From Phytobacter palmae (lineage in GTDB: Bacteria; Pseudomonadota; Gammaproteobacteria; Enterobacterales; Enterobacteriaceae), in the NCBI GenBank assembly GCA_900112785.1, contig FONB01000005.1, positions 186,001-250,000 on the forward strand: a stretch of DNA of 64,000 nucleotides. The letters are read 5' to 3'. Position 1 is the stretch's first letter. The number at the start of each line of letters is the position of its first letter. Shown here piece by piece: positions 60,934 to 64,000 of this stretch. The notes below the pieces were generated by a model. It ran no database searches and was not told where the DNA came from. It saw nothing but the letters and a program-made list of their open reading frames with translations. Made by a program: the position numbers and the translations under genes.

Positions 60934-61851
60934 ATGCAGCAGACCGTGATAATCGGCGCCGGGTTGATGGGGATTGGTATTGCCACCCACTTCGCCCGCT
61001 TTCAGCAGGACGTACTGATTTACGATACTGACCCGTCCCGCCTGGCAGAAGTGGCAGGCGCTGCCAGCGCTATCCTTAACGAACTGCAGGACGCCGGACA
61101 GGTCAACGAGGCAGAGAAACCGGCAACCCTGGCACGGCTTCACGTGACAACGTCACTTGACGATCTTGCTGATGCCCGCCTGCTTATTGAGGCGATTCCT
61201 GAACGACTGGAACTTAAGCACGCACTGTATGAGGAGCTGGAAAAACGCATTTCCCCTGAGGCGATCATTGCCAGTAATACCAGCGGTCTGCCGCCGGATG
61301 CGCTGGCGGCCAGGCTGGCGCATCCCTCGCGCCTGCTGATCGCCCATTTCTGGAACCCGCCGCACTTTATCCCGCTGGTTGAGGTGGTTCCCGGAAGCCA
61401 TACCGACCCGCAATGCATTGAGACGGTGTATCAGCTTTTACGCCGCCTCGAACTTGAGGCGGTAAAACTCGACCGCGCCGCCCCTGGTTTTATCGGCAAT
61501 CGCCTGCAGTTTGCCCTGCTGCGGGAAGCCTTACATATCGTCCACAGCGGCATTGCCAGCGCCGCTGTGGTGGATCAGGTAATGCGTGCTTCCCTTGGCA
61601 GACGCTATGCCATGGTTGGCCCACTGGAAGCGGCAGATATGACGGGTCTTAACACCGTACTGGACATCTATCGTCATCTTCTGCCGGAGCTTGCCCAGGG
61701 TGATGAGATGCTTGAACTCATTAAGGAGAAAACGCAACGCGGCGAGACCGGCGAGCGCAGCGGAGACGGATTTTATCACTGGGATGAGGCGCGACGCGCG
61801 CGCATCCAACAACGACGCGCCTGGCAACTGCGTCATGCCTTAAAGCCTTAG
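60934..61851 (+). CDS. 3-hydroxyacyl-CoA dehydrogenase family protein
   Basis: About 305 aa with the N-terminal NAD fold (GAGLMGIGIATHFARF near 7-22) and a C-terminal 3HCDH domain (FIGNRLQFALLREALHIV near 185). The motif SNTSGLPPDALAARLAHPSR is typical and His in HFWNPPHFIPLVEVVPG near 142 is the catalytic base. AAGGAG six bases before the ATG. In this operon it may oxidise a hydroxyacyl-CoA or related 3-hydroxy acid; carnitine or L-gulonate dehydrogenases are the same fold. Substrate not decided. Confidence 0.88.
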   Translation: MQQTVIIGAGLMGIGIATHFARFQQDVLIYDTDPSRLAEVAGAASAILNELQDAGQVNEAEKPATLARLHVTTSLDDLADARLLIEAIPERLELKHALYEELEKRISPEAIIASNTSGLPPDALAARLAHPSRLLIAHFWNPPHFIPLVEVVPGSHTDPQCIETVYQLLRRLELEAVKLDRAAPGFIGNRLQFALLREALHIVHSGIASAAVVDQVMRASLGRRYAMVGPLEAADMTGLNTVLDIYRHLLPELAQGDEMLELIKEKTQRGETGERSGDGFYHWDEARRARIQQRRAWQLRHALKP

Positions 61852-61893
61852 TGCCCGTATCTGTCCCCTACAAAATAAGATTCAGGAGTCATG

Positions 61894-63285
61894 ATGAGCG
61901 TAATAATTGCCCTGGCTGCTCTGGCCCTGCTGATGGTCGCGGCTTATCGCGGCTACAGCGTCATTTTGTTCGCCCCGATTGCTGCGTTAGGCGCCGTGCT
62001 TCTGACCGACCCCGGCGCAGTTGGCCCGGCCTTTACTGGCCTTTTTATGGAGAAGATGGTCGGGTTCGTTAAACTTTACTTCCCGGTCTTTTTACTCGGC
62101 GCGGTGTTTGGCAAGCTTATTGAGCTTTCAGGTTTTTCCCGTTCTATTGTTGCCGCGGCAATCCGGTTATTAGGCCGTCGCCACGCTATCCCGGTCATAG
62201 TGCTGGTCTGTGCGCTCCTGACCTACGGCGGCGTCTCTCTGTTTGTGGTGGCGTTTGCGGTTTATCCCTTTGCGGCGGAACTGTTCCGTCAGAGCGGTAT
62301 TCCGAAACGGCTTATTCCCGCCACCATCGCGCTGGGCGCATTCAGCTTTACGATGGACGCCCTGCCCGGTACGCCGCAGATCCAGAATATTATTCCAACC
62401 AGTTTCTTTGGCACGAACGCCTGGGCAGCCCCCTGGCTTGGTGTGATCGGCTCGGTATTTATCATTGTGGTCGGCCTTTTTTATCTCGAACGTCAACGGC
62501 GCAAAGCGCAGGCGAATAATGAAGGTTACGGCACCGACTTACTCAATGAGCCGGAAACGCCGGATAACATCAACCTGCCCAACCCGATCATTGCCATTGC
62601 GCCGTTGATTCTGGTTGGCGTATTCAATTTGCTGTTTACCCGATGGATCCCGGTCTGGTATGGCGCCTCGCATGAGCTGACGCTCCCCGGTCTGGCGAAA
62701 CCGATTGTCACCGAAGTCGGCAAAATTAACGCCATCTGGGCGGTGGAAGCGGCACTGTGCGCAGGTATTTTGATGGTGGTGATCTGCGGCTTTCGCAATA
62801 TTCGCGGACGGCTGGCAGAAGGCAGTAAAACGGCCGTGGGCGGCGCTATTCTGGCGGCAATGAATACCGCATCTGAATATGGATTTGGCGCAGTCATCGC
62901 CGCTCTGCCAGGCTTTCTGGTGTTGTCCAAAGGACTGGCGGCCATTCCCAACCCGCTGTTGAACGAAGCAATCAGCGTAACAGCGCTGGCCGGTATCACT
63001 GGTTCTGCTTCCGGGGGAATGAGTATCGCGCTGGCGGCCATGGCCGATACGTTCGTCGCCGCCGCTCACGCGGCCAACATTCCCCTTGAGGTGTTGCACC
63101 GCGTGGCGTCAATGGCCAGCGGCGGTATGGATACCCTTCCGCATAATGGCGCGGTCATCACCCTGCTCGCCATTACGGGTTTATCGCACCGACAGGCGTA
63201 TGGCGGCATATTCGCCATTACCCTGATTAAAAGTCTGGCGGTCCTGTTTGTGATCGGCGTGTTCTACATGACCGGTATAGTTTAA
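61894..63285 (+). CDS. GntP-family permease (probable hydroxybutyrate/short-chain acid importer)
   Basis: A 463-aa membrane protein with some twelve helices of the GntP/AtoE-like anion symporter family. Motifs: VKLYFPVFLLGAVFGKLIEL near 56-75, ALLTYGGVSLFVVAFAVYPF near 105-125 and FTMDALPGTPQIQNIIPT near 150. The second of two adjacent ATGs (61891, 61894) suits the AGGAG spacing better. It probably imports D-3-hydroxybutyrate or acetoacetate for this operon. Confidence 0.88.
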   Translation: MSVIIALAALALLMVAAYRGYSVILFAPIAALGAVLLTDPGAVGPAFTGLFMEKMVGFVKLYFPVFLLGAVFGKLIELSGFSRSIVAAAIRLLGRRHAIPVIVLVCALLTYGGVSLFVVAFAVYPFAAELFRQSGIPKRLIPATIALGAFSFTMDALPGTPQIQNIIPTSFFGTNAWAAPWLGVIGSVFIIVVGLFYLERQRRKAQANNEGYGTDLLNEPETPDNINLPNPIIAIAPLILVGVFNLLFTRWIPVWYGASHELTLPGLAKPIVTEVGKINAIWAVEAALCAGILMVVICGFRNIRGRLAEGSKTAVGGAILAAMNTASEYGFGAVIAALPGFLVLSKGLAAIPNPLLNEAISVTALAGITGSASGGMSIALAAMADTFVAAAHAANIPLEVLHRVASMASGGMDTLPHNGAVITLLAITGLSHRQAYGGIFAITLIKSLAVLFVIGVFYMTGIV

Positions 63286-63295
63286 GGAGAACAAG

Positions 63296-64000
63296 ATGCA
63301 TCTGAACGGTAAAGTCGCGCTGGTAACAGGCTCCACCAGCGGCATTGGCCTGGGGATCGCCTGCGCACTGGCAGAAGCGGGCGCTGAACTCATTCTCAAC
63401 GGTTTTGGCGAGGTAGATCGCGCCAAAGATAAAGTGGCTCGCTATGGCGCAAGGCCGGGTTATCACGACGCTGATCTGAGCGACCCGGCGCAAATCGAAG
63501 CCATGATGCAGTATGCAGAAAGCGAGTACGGCGGCGTGGATATTCTGGTCAATAATGCCGGGATCCAGCATGTCGCCCCCGTCGAGCAGTTTCCGGTCGA
63601 AAAGTGGAACGCTATCCTTGCGATCAACCTGTCGTCGGTCTTTCACACCAGCCGACTGGCGCTACCGGGGATGAAAGAGCGCAACTGGGGACGCATTATC
63701 AATATCGCTTCGGTGCACGGACTGGTGGCATCAAAAGAGAAATCGGCCTACGTCGCGGCCAAACACGCGGTGGTCGGTCTGACGAAAGTGATCGCGCTGG
63801 AAAACGCACAGACCAATATTACCTGTAATGCTCTCTGCCCTGGCTGGGTGCTGACACCCCTGGTACAGCAACAAATTGAGAAACGCATCGCCTCCGGGAT
63901 CGCCCCCGAAGTCGCGCGTGACACGCTACTTGGGGAAAAACAACCCTCCGGCGAATTCGTGACCCCGGAACAACTGGGCGCGCTGACCCTGTTCTTATGC
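63296..64000 (+). CDS. 3-hydroxybutyrate dehydrogenase (SDR; truncated by the window edge)
   Basis: The first 235 codons of an SDR usually about 256 aa. Starting MHLNGKVALVTGSTSGIGLG, it has the NAD motif TGSTSGIG, NNAGIQHVAPVEQFP near 85-100, the catalytic Ser in IASVHGL, YxxxK motif YVAAKHAVVGLTK near 152 and CPGWVLTPLV near 185, the last two as in D-3-hydroxybutyrate dehydrogenases. It would oxidise D-3-hydroxybutyrate to acetoacetate, the first step before the CoA-transferase. AAGGAG is at the start. Confidence 0.9.
   Translation, partial: MHLNGKVALVTGSTSGIGLGIACALAEAGAELILNGFGEVDRAKDKVARYGARPGYHDADLSDPAQIEAMMQYAESEYGGVDILVNNAGIQHVAPVEQFPVEKWNAILAINLSSVFHTSRLALPGMKERNWGRIINIASVHGLVASKEKSAYVAAKHAVVGLTKVIALENAQTNITCNALCPGWVLTPLVQQQIEKRIASGIAPEVARDTLLGEKQPSGEFVTPEQLGALTLFLC

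Noticed and set aside
1-64000. CRISPR arrays, IS elements, attachment sites, tRNA/rRNA genes
   Set aside because: No spaced repeats, transposase or integrase frames, or RNA-gene signatures were found on either strand by reading.

Overview
The window reads as a chromosomal segment of an enterobacterium (Enterobacteriaceae, Enterobacter/Citrobacter/Klebsiella-like). The evidence is near-identical MaeA and Sra (ribosomal protein S22) genes side by side, a DigH/YddW-like lipoprotein, enterobacterial Dat-Ddc enzymes, strong Shine-Dalgarno sites and dense coding with frequent divergent regulator/target pairs. I cannot name the species. No rRNA, tRNA, CRISPR array, insertion sequence or prophage is visible. 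It looks like a metabolically rich, species-variable stretch around a conserved maeA-sra anchor.

Layout. 1-2.8 kb: an ABC-F ATPase cut by the left edge, preceded by a 27-codon leader ORF and mutually exclusive RNA pairings, diverging from a PuuA-like glutamine synthetase. 2.9-4.9 kb: maeA and sra. 5.1-11.4 kb: a lone PL5 alginate lyase, an Aer-like PAS chemoreceptor, a BLUF-EAL phosphodiesterase and a Cache-GGDEF cyclase, a surface-behaviour and cyclic-di-GMP neighbourhood. 11.4-22.8 kb: small accessory units (GNATs, secreted lipase, a TolA-C-terminal-domain lipoprotein, DHA2 exporter with LysR, AzlCD with AraC, a hydrolase, EamA transporter with LysR, GrpB). 23.1-28.6 kb: a polar amino acid ABC importer with an M20-type amidohydrolase, a DUF1989 protein and an XRE-cupin regulator. 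28.7-33.9 kb: a GAPDH paralogue, two DJ-1/AraC regulators, a YciI protein, an azoreductase and a periplasmic hydrolase. 33.9-40.4 kb: an iron-type ABC importer with two MFS proteins and a probable Fur box. 40.4-46.0 kb: an SDR / 2-hydroxyacid dehydrogenase / VOC / ACS-transporter operon facing an HTH-fused citrate synthase-like gene, with a repeated 17-bp palindrome between them. 46.0-51.1 kb: ddc, dat and a divergent second aspartokinase III gene. 51.1-57.3 kb: a very long HD-GYP protein, digH, a helicase remnant, a small lipoprotein and a GNAT. 57.3-64 kb: LysR plus a hydroxybutyrate/acetoacetate operon (CoA-transferase alpha and beta, thiolase, 3-hydroxyacyl-CoA dehydrogenase, GntP permease, 3-hydroxybutyrate dehydrogenase cut by the right edge).

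How genes work together. The aspartokinase, Dat and Ddc form a plausible line from aspartate through aspartate semialdehyde and 2,4-diaminobutyrate to 1,3-diaminopropane. This aspartokinase has a decayed lysine-riboswitch leader and changed lysine-site residues, suggesting release from lysine control. The last operon can import D-3-hydroxybutyrate and take it to acetyl-CoA. The strongest candidates for something undescribed are the ABC-F leader attenuator, the lysine-decoupled aspartokinase with dat-ddc, the HTH-citrate synthase with its paired palindromes, the TolA-domain lipoprotein, and a likely AUU start in digH. All functional statements are from reading sequence and remembered families; no searches were run.
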